From assembly GCA_031551765.1 (NCBI GenBank), contig JAVBNC010000156.1:1-33292 (forward strand): 33,292 nt of DNA. Direction: 5' to 3'. Position 1 is the first letter of the stretch; each line of letters opens with the position of its first letter. This DNA comes from JAVBNC01 sp031551765 (GTDB taxonomy: Bacteria; Desulfobacterota; Desulfovibrionia; Desulfovibrionales; Desulfovibrionaceae). Shown in pieces: positions 1 through 8,510 of the stretch. A program made the position numbers and the translations under genes. The notes under the pieces are model-generated. The model saw only the letters and a program-made list of their open reading frames with translations, searched no databases and was not told the DNA's origin.

Positions 1-51
1 CACAATTCGCTTATAGAGGCGAGGTGAAATAAGGTCAAGGAGCAGACCGTT

Positions 52-110
52 GTCGAAGCCAATTGAATGAGAGCTGGGCGCTGCCCTGCTCTCATTCAAT
101 TGGCTTCGAC
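52..110. repeat. Long perfect inverted repeat (22-bp arms)
   Basis: Positions 52-73 and 89-110 are perfect 22-bp reverse complements. The 15-bp spacer contains a further small stem (GGGC at 76-79 with GCCC at 83-86). The left arm opens with TGTCGAAGCCAAT and the spacer holds GCGCTGCCCTGC. Both strings also occur near the start of the 300-bp repeats at 28005 and 32904, so this looks like a rearranged partial relative of that family. It lies 11 bp beyond the stop codon of the minus-strand DsbA-like gene and could end its transcript, but no T-tract follows on that strand. Bases 1-51 contain no feature I recognise. Confidence 0.85.
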
Positions 111-121
111 TGCTAACTATT

Positions 122-922
122 CTACTTCTTGCCTTCCTTGACCTTCAGGGCCAGGTCCACGGCTTCCAGGAACGAGGAAAGCGGGGCCGCGCCCCGGATG
201 GTCAGGTCGTTGACCAGGTGGAAAGGGGTGCCGTTGACGCCGAGCGCCGCGCCTTCCGCGATATCTTCGTCAATGACGGCCTTGACTTTGCGGCTTTTCA
301 GGTCCGTGGAAAGCTTCTGCAGGTTCAGACCCTGGGCCAGGGCGGTGGCGCGCAGAAAGCCTTCGCCCTCTTCCGCCAGGCGGTCCTGGTCCGCGAAAAT
401 GGCGTCGTGCAGAGCCCAGCCCTTTTTCTCGTCCTGCATGAAGGCGGCCACCACGTACTCCGAACTGAGGCGGGCCAGGGCGTGGCTTTTCAGGGGGTAG
501 TGCTTGAATATGAAGCGCACCTTGTCCTTGCGCGCGGCAAGCACCTGGTCCACGGTGGCGGCGGCCTTGGCACAGTAGGGGCAGGTAAAGTCGGAATAGG
601 CCACTATGGTCACCGGGGCGTCGGCCGGGCCGCGCATGGGCCGGTCCAGGTTGACCTTTTTCGGTATTTTCAGGTCCTGCTGCCACTGGGCGAGCATGAT
701 CTTGCGCTGCCGCTCCAGCCCGCCCTGCTGGGCGATTTCCAGCACGGTCACGCTGTGTTCGCGGAGCAGGTCCAGCACCAGCTCCGGATGCTCTTTCAGC
801 ACCTGCTGCATGGCCGCCTTGAGTTGGGATTTGGTCAGGGGCTGCTCGGCAGCAAAGCTTGCGGGGGCAAGCGCAAGGACAAGGACGAGCGCGCAGAAGC
901 GCGTGGTGATGGTACGCAACAT
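122..922 (-). CDS. DsbA-family thiol:disulfide oxidoreductase, periplasmic
   Basis: A 266-residue secreted thioredoxin-fold protein of the DsbA/DsbG-like group that probably oxidises or isomerises disulfides in envelope proteins. Residues 1-24 form a signal peptide ending in a hydrophobic stretch and ASFA. A helical N-terminal region (about 25-95) precedes the DsbA-like domain. The active site is CPYC (C114, C117), and the cis-proline loop GTP is at about 231-233. I chose the ATG at 922 over an upstream in-frame ATG at 1003 because GGAGG sits at the right distance and the signal peptide starts there. No DsbB partner is visible. It lies downstream of and co-directional with the small gene at 1011-1370, separated by 88 bp containing a hairpin. 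The family is clear; oxidase versus isomerase role is not. Confidence 0.88.
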   Translation of the reverse strand: MLRTITTRFCALVLVLALAPASFAAEQPLTKSQLKAAMQQVLKEHPELVLDLLREHSVTVLEIAQQGGLERQRKIMLAQWQQDLKIPKKVNLDRPMRGPADAPVTIVAYSDFTCPYCAKAAATVDQVLAARKDKVRFIFKHYPLKSHALARLSSEYVVAAFMQDEKKGWALHDAIFADQDRLAEEGEGFLRATALAQGLNLQKLSTDLKSRKVKAVIDEDIAEGAALGVNGTPFHLVNDLTIRGAAPLSSFLEAVDLALKVKEGKK

Positions 923-976
923 AGAAGCCTCCAAGCCCCTTTCATAGCGCGAGCGGGGCGAGGCCGCAAGGGTGCG

Positions 977-1010
977 GAGCTTTTGCCCTGGAAACCGCGG
1001 CAAAAGCCTC
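977..1010 (-). terminator. Hairpin directly after the small gene
   Basis: GCTTTTGCC at 979-987 pairs with GGCAAAAGC at 999-1007, and the outer AG/CT pairs extend it across a bulge. It starts one base after the minus-strand stop codon at 1011. No T-tract follows, so it may attenuate or stabilise the message rather than act as a full intrinsic terminator. Confidence 0.4.
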
Positions 1011-1370
1011 TCAATTCCGGACGTCGCTCTCCGGCGCCTGCAGTATCAGGGCGTTGGCCACCCCGTGCAGTCGCCGGATTTCCTGCACCAGTTCGGGCAC
1101 CTTTTCTCCCAGCATGATCAGGCGGGCTACATCCTCGGCGCCTGGCGCGTGGAACGCACGGTCCGAAAGCTCGGCATGGTGCAGTTCCAGGTCCCCAAGC
1201 AACTTTTCAATATCCTCGGTGCCTTCCCCGGAAAATTTGGCGCAGTCGCGCAAATCATAGAGCAGGGAGAGAATGAGCTGAAATATTTTCTTTTCCTCTT
1301 CCGGCATGCAGTGGAGATTTTTTTCGATAGTTTGACAAAGTCGTTCACGGTCGGCCAGAGAAATTAACAT
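1011..1370 (-). CDS. Small helical protein of unknown function
   Basis: A 119-residue soluble, acidic protein with no signal peptide or membrane segment. The sequence is amphipathic and helix-rich throughout (repeated E/K/L patterns such as EEEKKIFQLILSLL and DIEKLLGDLELHH) and has three cysteines without a metal motif. I do not recognise the family. The ATG at 1370 is preferred because the strong Shine-Dalgarno GGAGGAAA lies 5-6 bases upstream; the alternative in-frame ATG at 1385 would overlap that ribosome binding site. It is transcribed towards the DsbA-like gene and could form an operon with it. It is divergent from the large activase gene. Confidence 0.6.
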   Translation of the reverse strand: MLISLADRERLCQTIEKNLHCMPEEEKKIFQLILSLLYDLRDCAKFSGEGTEDIEKLLGDLELHHAELSDRAFHAPGAEDVARLIMLGEKVPELVQEIRRLHGVANALILQAPESDVRN

Positions 1371-1620
1371 AAAGCTTTCCTCCATAACGGCGGCGAGAAG
1401 GCCCGGGCGGGAGAAAAACCGAAGAGACCCGGACGGCGGCTCGGCATAACGCCGGCGCAAGCCGCCACAGCTAAAGGGTAAGCATCATCCCCGCCGGGGA
1501 AAAGGCCTTGGCGCCCCTTTGTCCGCCCAATCCCGCGCGACACTGGAAAACGCTTTCCGTCCCCTTGCCGCGTTTCACGGTCTGTGCGATAGATAATGAA
1601 TATCCCCTTGCGAGGCAGGC
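1371..1620. promoter_or_regulatory. Divergent intergenic region with weak promoter candidate
   Basis: This 250-bp gap separates the minus-strand small gene from the plus-strand activase and must hold at least one promoter for each. For the activase, GATAAT at 1592-1597 resembles a -10 box, but the best upstream TTGCCG (1565-1570) is 21 bp away, which is too far for a confident call. No coding potential was recognised here. Confidence 0.3.
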
Positions 1621-4600
1621 ATGGACGATACGGGCCTTTCCACGGCGACAGACCTGTTTTTCGGCCTGGACGTGGGGTCCACCACGGTCAAACTGGTGGC
1701 CCTGGACCGGGCCGGGGCCATGCTGTTCGCCCGCTACCGGCGGCACCTTTCCGAAGTGCGCGCCTGCGCCGCCGCCATGCTGCGCGAAGCCTCCTCCCAT
1801 CTGCCGGGCAGGCGCTGGTCCATGGCCTGCACCGGGTCCGGGGCCATTGCGCTGGCTTCCGAACTGACGCTGCCCTTTGTGCAGGAAGTGGTGGCTTCCG
1901 GCCTGTGCATCCGCAGCCGCATCCCGGACGCGGACGTGGCCATTGAGCTGGGCGGGGAAGATTCCAAACTGACTTTTTTCACCGGCGGTTTTGACCAGCG
2001 CATGAACGAAACCTGCGCCGGCGGCACCGGGGCCTTCATCGACCAGATGGCGGCCTTTATCAGCGCCGACGCGCCGGGCCTGGACGAAATGGCCCTGCGC
2101 CACAAGACCATCTACCCCATTGCCTCGCGCTGCGGCGTGTTCGCCAAAAGCGACATCCTGCCCCTGCTCAACGAAGGTTGCGCCAGGGAGGACATTGCCG
2201 CCTCCATCATGCAGGCCGTGGTGGACCAGACCGTAAGCGGCCTGGCCCGGGGCCGGAACATCAGCGGCAAGGTGGTGTTCCTGGGCGGGCCGCTGGCCTT
2301 TCTCCCCTCCCTGCGTGAGCGCTTTGTGCGCACCCTGCGGCTGGAAGAAGGCCAGGCCGTGTTCCCGGAACACGCGGAATACTTCGTGGCCCTGGGCGCG
2401 GCCCTGCACGCCGGGGAAACGGCCCTGGCGGACGGCGGCGCGCCGGAAGCCGCGCTGCCGGAACGCCTGCTCCGCGTTCTGGAAGAGCGCAAAAACCACG
2501 ACGAAACCCTTACTCTGCCCCCTCTGTTTTCCGGGCCGGAGGAGCTGGCCGTGTTCCGGGAACGCCACAGCAGCGAGCACGTGACCCGTTTCCCGCTGGA
2601 AAAATATGAGGGCGACGCCTGGCTGGGTTTTGACAGCGGCTCCACCACCATCAAGGCCGCGCTGGTGGACGAGGAAGGGCGGCTGCTCTACTCCTTCTAT
2701 GGCCCCAACAACGGCGATCCGCTCGCTTCCGGCCTGGCCGTGCTCAGGGAAATTTACGCCAGAAAGCGGCCGGGCCTGGCCATCCGGGCCGCCGCGGTCA
2801 CCGGGTACGGCAGCGCGCTCTTACGCGCGGCGCTGCGCGCGGACATAGACGAGGTGGAAACCGTGGCCCACTTTGCCGGGGCCCGCTTTTTCCTGCCCGA
2901 GGTCTCCTTTATCCTGGATATCGGCGGCCAGGACATCAAATGCATGCGCATCCGGGCCGGGGCCATAGACCGCATCCAGCTCAACGAGGCCTGCTCCGCC
3001 GGATGCGGCTCGTTCATCGAAGGCTTTGCCCTTTCCCTGAGCATGCCCCTGCCGGATTTCGTGGACGCGGCCCTCGCCTCTTCCCGGCCCGTGGACCTGG
3101 GCACCCGCTGCACCGTGTTCATGAACTCCAAGGTCAAGCAGGCCCAGAAAGAAGGCGCGGCGGTCGGCGATATCGCGGCGGGCCTGTCCTATTCCGTGGT
3201 CCGCAACGCCTGCTACAAGGTCATGAAAATCAGCGGACCGGACGAGTTGGGCTCCCATGTGGTGGTGCAGGGCGGGGCCTTTGCCAACGACGCGCTCTTG
3301 CGGGCTTTTGAGCTGCACCTGGGCCGGAACGTGGTGCGGCCGGACATAGCGGGCCTGATGGGCGCGTTCGGCGCGGCCCTTATAGCCAGGGAACGCGGTC
3401 CGGAAAACGGGGAAACCAAGCTGCTGGGCCCGGACGAGGCGGCGCGTTTCACCACCAGCGCCTCGTCCACGCGCTGCCGCCTGTGCGCCAACGCCTGCCT
3501 GCTCACGGTCACCGGCTTTTCCGGCGGCCGCAAATTCATTTCCGGCAACCGCTGCGAGCGGGGCGCGGGCAACACGCCCGGCGACCTGCCCAACCTCTAC
3601 GCCTACAAGCACGCCCGGCTTTTCGACCCCTACGAGCCTCTGGCGAAAGAGAAAGCTCGGCGCGGGGTTATCGGCATACCCCGCACCCTGAACATTTACG
3701 AGAACTACCCGCTGTGGTTCACCATGCTCACGGAACTGGGCTTCCGGGTGGAACTGTCCGCGCCCTCTTCCAAAGAGCTGTATTTCCAGGGCTACGGCAC
3801 CATTCCTTCCCAGACCGTGTGCTACCCGGCCAAGCTGGCCCACGGCCACATTCTGGATCTTATCGCGCGCAAGGTGGACCGCATCTTTTTCCCCTGCCTG
3901 CCCTTTGAGCTGAAAAATTTCAGCACCCAGACCGGCGCCTTCAACTGCCCGGTGGTCATCGGCTACCCGGAACTGCTGGCCCGCAACATCGGCGAGCTGG
4001 ACGAGGCGGGCATTCCCATCATCCACCAATTCCTGCCCCTGGACGAGGAATTCCTGGCCAAACGGCTGCGGGATATCCCACTTTTTTCCGGCATTCCCGC
4101 TTCCGAACTGCACGACGCCGTGCGGGCCGGGTTCGCGGCCATGCGCGCCTATAAGGACGATATAGCCCAGGCCGGGGACAATGCCTTGAAAGAGTTGCAC
4201 GCCAAGGGTGTTTTCGGCGTAGTCCTGGCGGGCCACCCCTACCACGTGGACCCGGAAGTGCACCACGGCATACCGGAACTGATCACTTCCTGCGGCATGG
4301 GCGTGCTGACCGAGGATTCCGTGGCCCATCTGATGCCGGACCCCGGCCTGCTGCGTGTGGTGGACCAGTGGACCTACCATTCCCGGCTCTACCGCGCCGG
4401 GGCCTACGCCGCCGGGGCGGACAACCTGGCCGTGCTGCAGCTGGTGTCTTTCGGCTGTGGCCTGGACGCCATCACCTCGGACCAGTTGGAGGAAATCGTC
4501 ACCCTCAAGGGGCGGCTCTACGGCCAGATCAAAATAGACGAAGGCGCCAACCTGGGCCAGGCCCGCATCCGCATCCGCTCACTGCTGGCCGCCCTGCGCG

Positions 4601-5868
4601 AGCGCAAGGGCAAGGAGAACGTGCCCACGGAAATGGCCGTATACAAGGGCTCGCCCCCGTACACCGAAGCCATGCGCGACACGCACACCATTCTTATTCC
4701 CCAGCTCTCGCCCCTGCATTTCCAGTTCCTGGAGGCGGTGTTCGACTCCGGAGGCTACAGGGTGGCCCAGCTGCCCTCCGTAAGCCGCGCGGCCGTGGAA
4801 CTGGGCCTGCGCCACGTGAACAACGATGCCTGCTTCCCGGCCATTGTGGTGGTGGGGCAGCTGCTGCATGCCGTGCGCAGCGGCCTTTACGACCCCGCCC
4901 ATATCGCGCTGATGATCTCCCAGACCGGGGGCGGCTGCCGGGCCACCAACTACATCGCCTTTCTGCGCAAAGCCCTGGTGGAAAGCGGCCTGGAGCACAT
5001 CCCCATTATTTCCTTCAACATGGAAGGCCGGGACACCAACCCCGGCTTCAAGCTCTCCGGCTCGCTCCTGCGGCGGGTGGTCATGGCCGGATACTACGGC
5101 GACGCGCTCATGCGCGTGCTGCACCGGGTCAGCCCGTACGAGGCCGAACCGGGCAGCGCCAAACGCCTGGCCAAACAGTGGGCGGAAAAAGCCAAGCCCG
5201 TCATTCGGGCGGGCAAGCTCATTCCCTTCCATTCCAGCATGCTGGCCCTGGTGCGCGACTTTGACCGGCTGCCCTTGCGCACGGAAGAACGCAAGCCCCG
5301 CGTGGGCCTGGTGGGTGAAATTCTGCTCAAATACCACCCGGACGCCAACAACAAAGCCGCGGAAATAGTGGAGCGCGAAGGCGGCGAGGCCGTGGTGCCG
5401 GACTTGATGGATTTCGTGCTCTATTCCTTCTACGACCACGTCTTCAACTACAACCACCTTTCCGGGCCGTGGAAGGCCTACGCTTCCGGCCTGGCGGGCA
5501 TCGCCTTTCTGGAGTTCTGCGGCTGGTCCATGCGCCAGGGCCTTTCCCGCAGCAAGCGCTTTACCCCGCCCGTGCGCTTTTCCGAACTGCGGCGCAAGGC
5601 CAAAAGCCTGATCTCCCTGGGCCACCAGACCGGGGAAGGCTGGCTGCTGGCCGCGGAAATGGTGGAGCTGCTCGAATCCGGCGTGCCCAACATCCTGTGT
5701 ATGCAGCCTTTCGGGTGCCTGCCCAATCACATCACGGGCAAGGGGTTGCTGAAAGAGCTGAAGCGCCGCTTCCCCCAGGCCAATATCGCGGCCGTGGACT
5801 ACGACCCCGGCGCCAGCGAGGTCAACCAGATCAACCGCATCAAGCTGATGATGTCCGTGGCCAAATAG
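1621..5868 (+). CDS. Giant 2-hydroxyacyl-CoA dehydratase activase fusion (BadF/HgdC family)
   Basis: A 1415-residue cytoplasmic protein. Two ASKHA ATPase domains of the BadF/BadG/BcrA/HgdC type come first: residues about 12-265 (phosphate loop GLDVGSTT; cysteines C132 in ETCAGGTG and C171 in SRCGVF) and about 334-590 (GFDSGSTT; C458/C462 in EACSAGCG and C497). A cysteine cluster (C619, C622, C626, C645) opens a DUF2229-type region to about 870. The last 400 or so residues resemble the HgdB-like dehydratase D-component. Activases of this family hold a [4Fe-4S] cluster between subunits and use ATP to deliver one low-potential electron to a dehydratase or benzoyl-CoA-type reductase. No separate dehydratase subunits are nearby, so the substrate is unknown. 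The start has only a weak ribosome binding site (GAGGCAGG). The stop codon is the first triplet of an inverted-repeat element. Confidence 0.9.
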   Translation: MDDTGLSTATDLFFGLDVGSTTVKLVALDRAGAMLFARYRRHLSEVRACAAAMLREASSHLPGRRWSMACTGSGAIALASELTLPFVQEVVASGLCIRSRIPDADVAIELGGEDSKLTFFTGGFDQRMNETCAGGTGAFIDQMAAFISADAPGLDEMALRHKTIYPIASRCGVFAKSDILPLLNEGCAREDIAASIMQAVVDQTVSGLARGRNISGKVVFLGGPLAFLPSLRERFVRTLRLEEGQAVFPEHAEYFVALGAALHAGETALADGGAPEAALPERLLRVLEERKNHDETLTLPPLFSGPEELAVFRERHSSEHVTRFPLEKYEGDAWLGFDSGSTTIKAALVDEEGRLLYSFYGPNNGDPLASGLAVLREIYARKRPGLAIRAAAVTGYGSALLRAALRADIDEVETVAHFAGARFFLPEVSFILDIGGQDIKCMRIRAGAIDRIQLNEACSAGCGSFIEGFALSLSMPLPDFVDAALASSRPVDLGTRCTVFMNSKVKQAQKEGAAVGDIAAGLSYSVVRNACYKVMKISGPDELGSHVVVQGGAFANDALLRAFELHLGRNVVRPDIAGLMGAFGAALIARERGPENGETKLLGPDEAARFTTSASSTRCRLCANACLLTVTGFSGGRKFISGNRCERGAGNTPGDLPNLYAYKHARLFDPYEPLAKEKARRGVIGIPRTLNIYENYPLWFTMLTELGFRVELSAPSSKELYFQGYGTIPSQTVCYPAKLAHGHILDLIARKVDRIFFPCLPFELKNFSTQTGAFNCPVVIGYPELLARNIGELDEAGIPIIHQFLPLDEEFLAKRLRDIPLFSGIPASELHDAVRAGFAAMRAYKDDIAQAGDNALKELHAKGVFGVVLAGHPYHVDPEVHHGIPELITSCGMGVLTEDSVAHLMPDPGLLRVVDQWTYHSRLYRAGAYAAGADNLAVLQLVSFGCGLDAITSDQLEEIVTLKGRLYGQIKIDEGANLGQARIRIRSLLAALRERKGKENVPTEMAVYKGSPPYTEAMRDTHTILIPQLSPLHFQFLEAVFDSGGYRVAQLPSVSRAAVELGLRHVNNDACFPAIVVVGQLLHAVRSGLYDPAHIALMISQTGGGCRATNYIAFLRKALVESGLEHIPIISFNMEGRDTNPGFKLSGSLLRRVVMAGYYGDALMRVLHRVSPYEAEPGSAKRLAKQWAEKAKPVIRAGKLIPFHSSMLALVRDFDRLPLRTEERKPRVGLVGEILLKYHPDANNKAAEIVEREGGEAVVPDLMDFVLYSFYDHVFNYNHLSGPWKAYASGLAGIAFLEFCGWSMRQGLSRSKRFTPPVRFSELRRKAKSLISLGHQTGEGWLLAAEMVELLESGVPNILCMQPFGCLPNHITGKGLLKELKRRFPQANIAAVDYDPGASEVNQINRIKLMMSVAK

Positions 5869-6014
5869 AAGTTGGCGCAAAATTGTCTTTTTGCCCTCTG
5901 CCCGCGTCAGGCTCGTCCCGTGCGAAGCTCATGTATGCAGCAATACACTTCGCTCCGCCCGGAACTCGCCTTCCTTGGCAGAGAACAAAAATCCTAATTT
6001 TGCGCCAACTTCTA
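5866..6014. repeat. 149-bp imperfect inverted-repeat (MITE-like) element
   Basis: Perfect 19-bp terminal arms lie at 5866-5884 and 5996-6014. Inside them the two halves remain partly complementary: a TTTTTGCCCTCTGCC-type segment against GGCAGAGAACAAAAA, then GCGAAG against CTTCGC, then TGTAT against ATACA at the centre. The whole element can therefore fold into one long imperfect hairpin. Its first three bases are the TAG stop codon of the activase gene. No open reading frame of note is inside. It may be a miniature non-autonomous mobile element or a structured 3' end. Confidence 0.8.
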
Positions 6015-6139
6015 GAGCAGTTTCGCTTTGAGATTGTCGCTTGACGGCGGGCAAAGCCCGCCTACGCCAATCTCGCGGCAAGGATTTGAAGACAAATCCT
6101 TGCAGAGCGGTTGAACATTTTTAATGTTCAACCGCTCTA
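6013..6139. repeat. Dispersed structured repeat, family 2, copy 1
   Basis: The element is bounded by TAGAGC (6013-6018) and GCTCTA (6134-6139). It holds nested stems: GGCGGGC/GCCCGCC, GAGATTG/CAATCTC, AAGGATTTG/CAAATCCTT, and a 3' stem of about 15 bp (GAGCGGTTGAACATT with its complement). A second, inverted copy lies at 20807-20908. The shared core runs from AGAGCAGTTT through CGGGCAAAGCCCGCCT to GGCAAGGATTTGAAGAC. It overlaps the end of the preceding 149-bp element by two bases, so the two elements abut exactly. Confidence 0.8.
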
Positions 6140-6153
6140 AAACATTGTGCATG

Positions 6154-6189
6154 AAAAAACCGGCCCCGCAAACGCAGGGCCGGTTTTTT
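6154..6189. terminator. Bidirectional intrinsic terminator
   Basis: Arms AAAAAACCGGCCC (6154-6166) and GGGCCGGTTTTTT (6177-6189) form a 13-bp stem with a 10-base loop, and each strand has its own U-tract. It lies between the convergent activase (plus) and epimerase (minus) genes and would serve both. Confidence 0.9.
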
Positions 6190-6208
6190 ATTTCAAAAAA
6201 TACCTGGA

Positions 6209-7234
6209 TTACAGATTCGCCGCGTACCAGTCCCCCGCCTTGCGCAGGCCCGCGCGCACGTCAAAGCCCGGCGCGTAGCCCAGCAGGGTTTCCGCCTTGC
6301 TGATGTCCGCCTGGGAATGGCGCACGTCCCCGGCCCGGAAATCCCGGTGCTCCGCCTTGGCCTGAGCGGCTTGCGGGCTGTGCCGGGCCACTTCGTCCCG
6401 GATCAGGCCAAACAGCTCGTTGAGCGAGGTGCGCTGGTTCACGGCCACGTTGTAGACCTGGTTCCAGGCTTCCGGCTTGTCCGCGCAGCCGGCCAGAATG
6501 TTGGCCTGCACGCAGTTTTCGATAAAGCAGAAATCCCGCGAGGTTTCGCCGTCTCCGTTGATGTACACCTGCTCGCCCTTGGTCAGGGAGGCGAACCAGC
6601 AGGGAATGACCGCCGCGTAGGCCCCGGCCGGGTCCTGGCGCTGCCCGAAAATGTTGAAGTAGCGCAGGCCGATGCTGTTCATACCGTAAGCGCTGGCAAA
6701 CACTTCCGCATACAGCTCGTTGACGTACTTGGTCACGGCGTAGGGGGACAGGGGCTTGCCTATCCTGTCCTCGCGCTTGGGGAGCGTGGGCTCGTCGCCG
6801 TAGGTGGAACTGGAAGCGGCGTAGACGAATCCTTTGACGCCCGCGTCCCTGGCCGCCACCAGCATGTGCACGAAACCGTCCACGTTGCTCTGGTTGGTCA
6901 GGATGGGGTCTTCAATGGACCGGGGCACGGAACCCAGCGCCGCCTCGTGCAGCACGGTATCCACGCCCTTGCAGGCCGCGCGGCAGGCTTCCAGGTCCCG
7001 GATGTCCGCCTCCATGAAGCGGAAGGATTTCCAGGCCGCTTCCCCCACGATATCCCGGACCATGTCCAGGTTCTTCTGGTAGCCCGTGGAAAAATTGTCC
7101 AGCCCCACCACCTTCTGCCCGGCGGTGAGCAGGGTTTCCAGCAAATTGGAGCCGATGAACCCGGCCACGCCGGTCACCAGCCAGGTTTTGGGGTTGGCGC
7201 GCAGGCTATTGAGGACGCTGTCAAACTTGGTCAT
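6209..7234 (-). CDS. NAD-dependent sugar epimerase, WbpP-like (UDP-GlcNAc/GalNAc 4-epimerase)
   Basis: A 341-residue extended short-chain dehydrogenase/reductase. It has the Rossmann motif TGVAGFIG at 21-28, catalytic serine in SSSTYG (about 141-146) and YAVTK with Y165 and K169. Length and motifs match the WbpP/TviC/CapI group, which interconverts UDP-GlcNAc with UDP-GalNAc (or the uronic acids) for surface glycans. The ribosome binding site GGAGAA is well placed before the ATG. The next genes, divergently transcribed, are a GT4 glycosyltransferase and a lipid-carrier sugar transferase, which fits a polysaccharide or glycan pathway. The family is secure; the exact sugar is inferred. Confidence 0.88.
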   Translation of the reverse strand: MTKFDSVLNSLRANPKTWLVTGVAGFIGSNLLETLLTAGQKVVGLDNFSTGYQKNLDMVRDIVGEAAWKSFRFMEADIRDLEACRAACKGVDTVLHEAALGSVPRSIEDPILTNQSNVDGFVHMLVAARDAGVKGFVYAASSSTYGDEPTLPKREDRIGKPLSPYAVTKYVNELYAEVFASAYGMNSIGLRYFNIFGQRQDPAGAYAAVIPCWFASLTKGEQVYINGDGETSRDFCFIENCVQANILAGCADKPEAWNQVYNVAVNQRTSLNELFGLIRDEVARHSPQAAQAKAEHRDFRAGDVRHSQADISKAETLLGYAPGFDVRAGLRKAGDWYAANL

Positions 7235-7271
7235 GAGGTTCTCCGTAAAAAGACTTCAAGCTGAGGCCCAG

Positions 7272-7300
7272 TATTTACGCTTTCGCCGCAGGGGTGTAAA
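7272..7300 (-). promoter_or_regulatory. Sigma-70-type promoter of the epimerase gene
   Basis: On the minus strand TTTACA (7300-7295) and TAAATA (7277-7272) are separated by 17 bp. Transcription would start near 7265, leaving a leader of about 30 bases before the ATG at 7234. Confidence 0.5.
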
Positions 7301-7367
7301 GACGCCCCTTTCCAGAGCATCCGCCACCTGATACAAGTCGCGGAATACCACAACGGGGCGGCACGGC

Positions 7368-8510
7368 ATGAAAATCATTATCCTGGGCAACCAGACGCGG
7401 GCCATGGCCAATTTCTGGACCGTGCTCATCCGGGCCTTGAAGGCGGCGGGCCATGAAGTGCTCTGCATGGCGCCGGAAGGGCCGGAAGAATGGAACGCGG
7501 CCCTGCGCTCCCTGGGCGCGCGCCTCGTCCACTATCCCCTGGACCGCAAAGGCCTGAACCCGTTGCGGGACATGAAAACCCTGCTGGCGCTACGCCGCAT
7601 CTTTCAGCAAGAAGAGCCGGACCGGCTCTTCGCCTTCACTATCAAGCCCGTGATTTACGGCGCGCTGGCCGCCGCCCTGGCGGGCTTTCCCCGGCGGGAG
7701 CACCGCCATGTGATGATCACCGGACTGGGTTACATGTTCGAGGCGGATTCCCTTATCAAGCGTCTGCTCACCCAGGTGGCGCGGCTTTTGTACCGGCTGG
7801 CCTTTTCCCGCGTGCGCACGGTGTTTTTCCAGAACCTGGACGACAAGGCCACCTTTGGGCGCCTCAACATTCTCCCTTCGGACACGCAACTGGCCATGAG
7901 CCGGGGCACCGGGGTGGATCTCACCCATTTCGCGTCCTCCCCCCTGCCGGAAGGGCCCGCGACCTTTCTCCTGGTCTGCCGCCTGCTGGAAGCCAAGGGC
8001 CTGCGCGAATACCATGAAGCCGCCGCCAGCCTGAAAGCCCGCTACCCGGAAGCGCGCTTCCAGCTTCTGGGCCCGCCGGAGCAGGGTCCCGGCTCCGTCC
8101 CCCTGGAAGAGGTCAAAGCCTGGCACGAACAGGCCGTGCCGGAGTATCTGGGCGAAACCCGCGACGTGCGGCCCTATGTTGCGGCGGCCCACGTGCTCGT
8201 GCTACCGTCGTACCGGGAAGGCACCCCCACCGCGATTATGGAAGGCATGGCCATGGGCCGGGCCGCCGTGGTCACGGACGCCCCCGGCTGCCGGGAAACC
8301 GTGCGCGAAGGCGAAAACGGCTTTCTGGTGCCCCTGCGCGACGCCCCCGCCCTGGCGAATGCCATGGAGCGCTTCATTCTGGACCCGGCCCTGGCCGCGC
8401 GCCTGGGCGCCGCCGGCCGGGCCATGGCGGAAGCGGAATTCGACGCCGCCAAGGTCGCGGCGCATATCATGGATGTTATGACTATCCCCACTACGGGAGA
8501 AAAATCGTGA
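7368..8510 (+). CDS. Glycosyltransferase family 4 (WbpU/PglA-like)
   Basis: A 380-residue GT-B fold glycosyltransferase. The N-terminal half (about 1-180) begins MKIIILGNQ and resembles the acceptor-binding domain of WbpU/PglA-type enzymes. The C-terminal half contains the GT4 nucleotide-sugar motif REGTPTAIMEGMAMG (E-x7-E type), followed by VVTDAPGCRETV. It likely transfers a HexNAc residue from a UDP sugar onto a lipid-linked saccharide at the cytoplasmic face. Its stop codon overlaps the GTG start of the next gene by four bases (GTGA), so the two are translationally coupled. It is divergent from the epimerase that probably supplies its donor. The ribosome binding site is weak. Confidence 0.85.
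   Translation: MKIIILGNQTRAMANFWTVLIRALKAAGHEVLCMAPEGPEEWNAALRSLGARLVHYPLDRKGLNPLRDMKTLLALRRIFQQEEPDRLFAFTIKPVIYGALAAALAGFPRREHRHVMITGLGYMFEADSLIKRLLTQVARLLYRLAFSRVRTVFFQNLDDKATFGRLNILPSDTQLAMSRGTGVDLTHFASSPLPEGPATFLLVCRLLEAKGLREYHEAAASLKARYPEARFQLLGPPEQGPGSVPLEEVKAWHEQAVPEYLGETRDVRPYVAAAHVLVLPSYREGTPTAIMEGMAMGRAAVVTDAPGCRETVREGENGFLVPLRDAPALANAMERFILDPALAARLGAAGRAMAEAEFDAAKVAAHIMDVMTIPTTGEKS

Noticed and set aside
218..1117. Long plus-strand open frame across the DsbA-like gene
   Set aside because: It is the antisense shadow of a clear DsbA-family gene; its product is low-complexity Gly/His/Arg-rich and has no ribosome binding site.
2821..4380. 519-residue minus-strand frame inside the activase gene
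   Set aside because: Antisense to conserved activase sequence; composition is typical of GC-rich shadow frames (Gly/His/Val/Gln).
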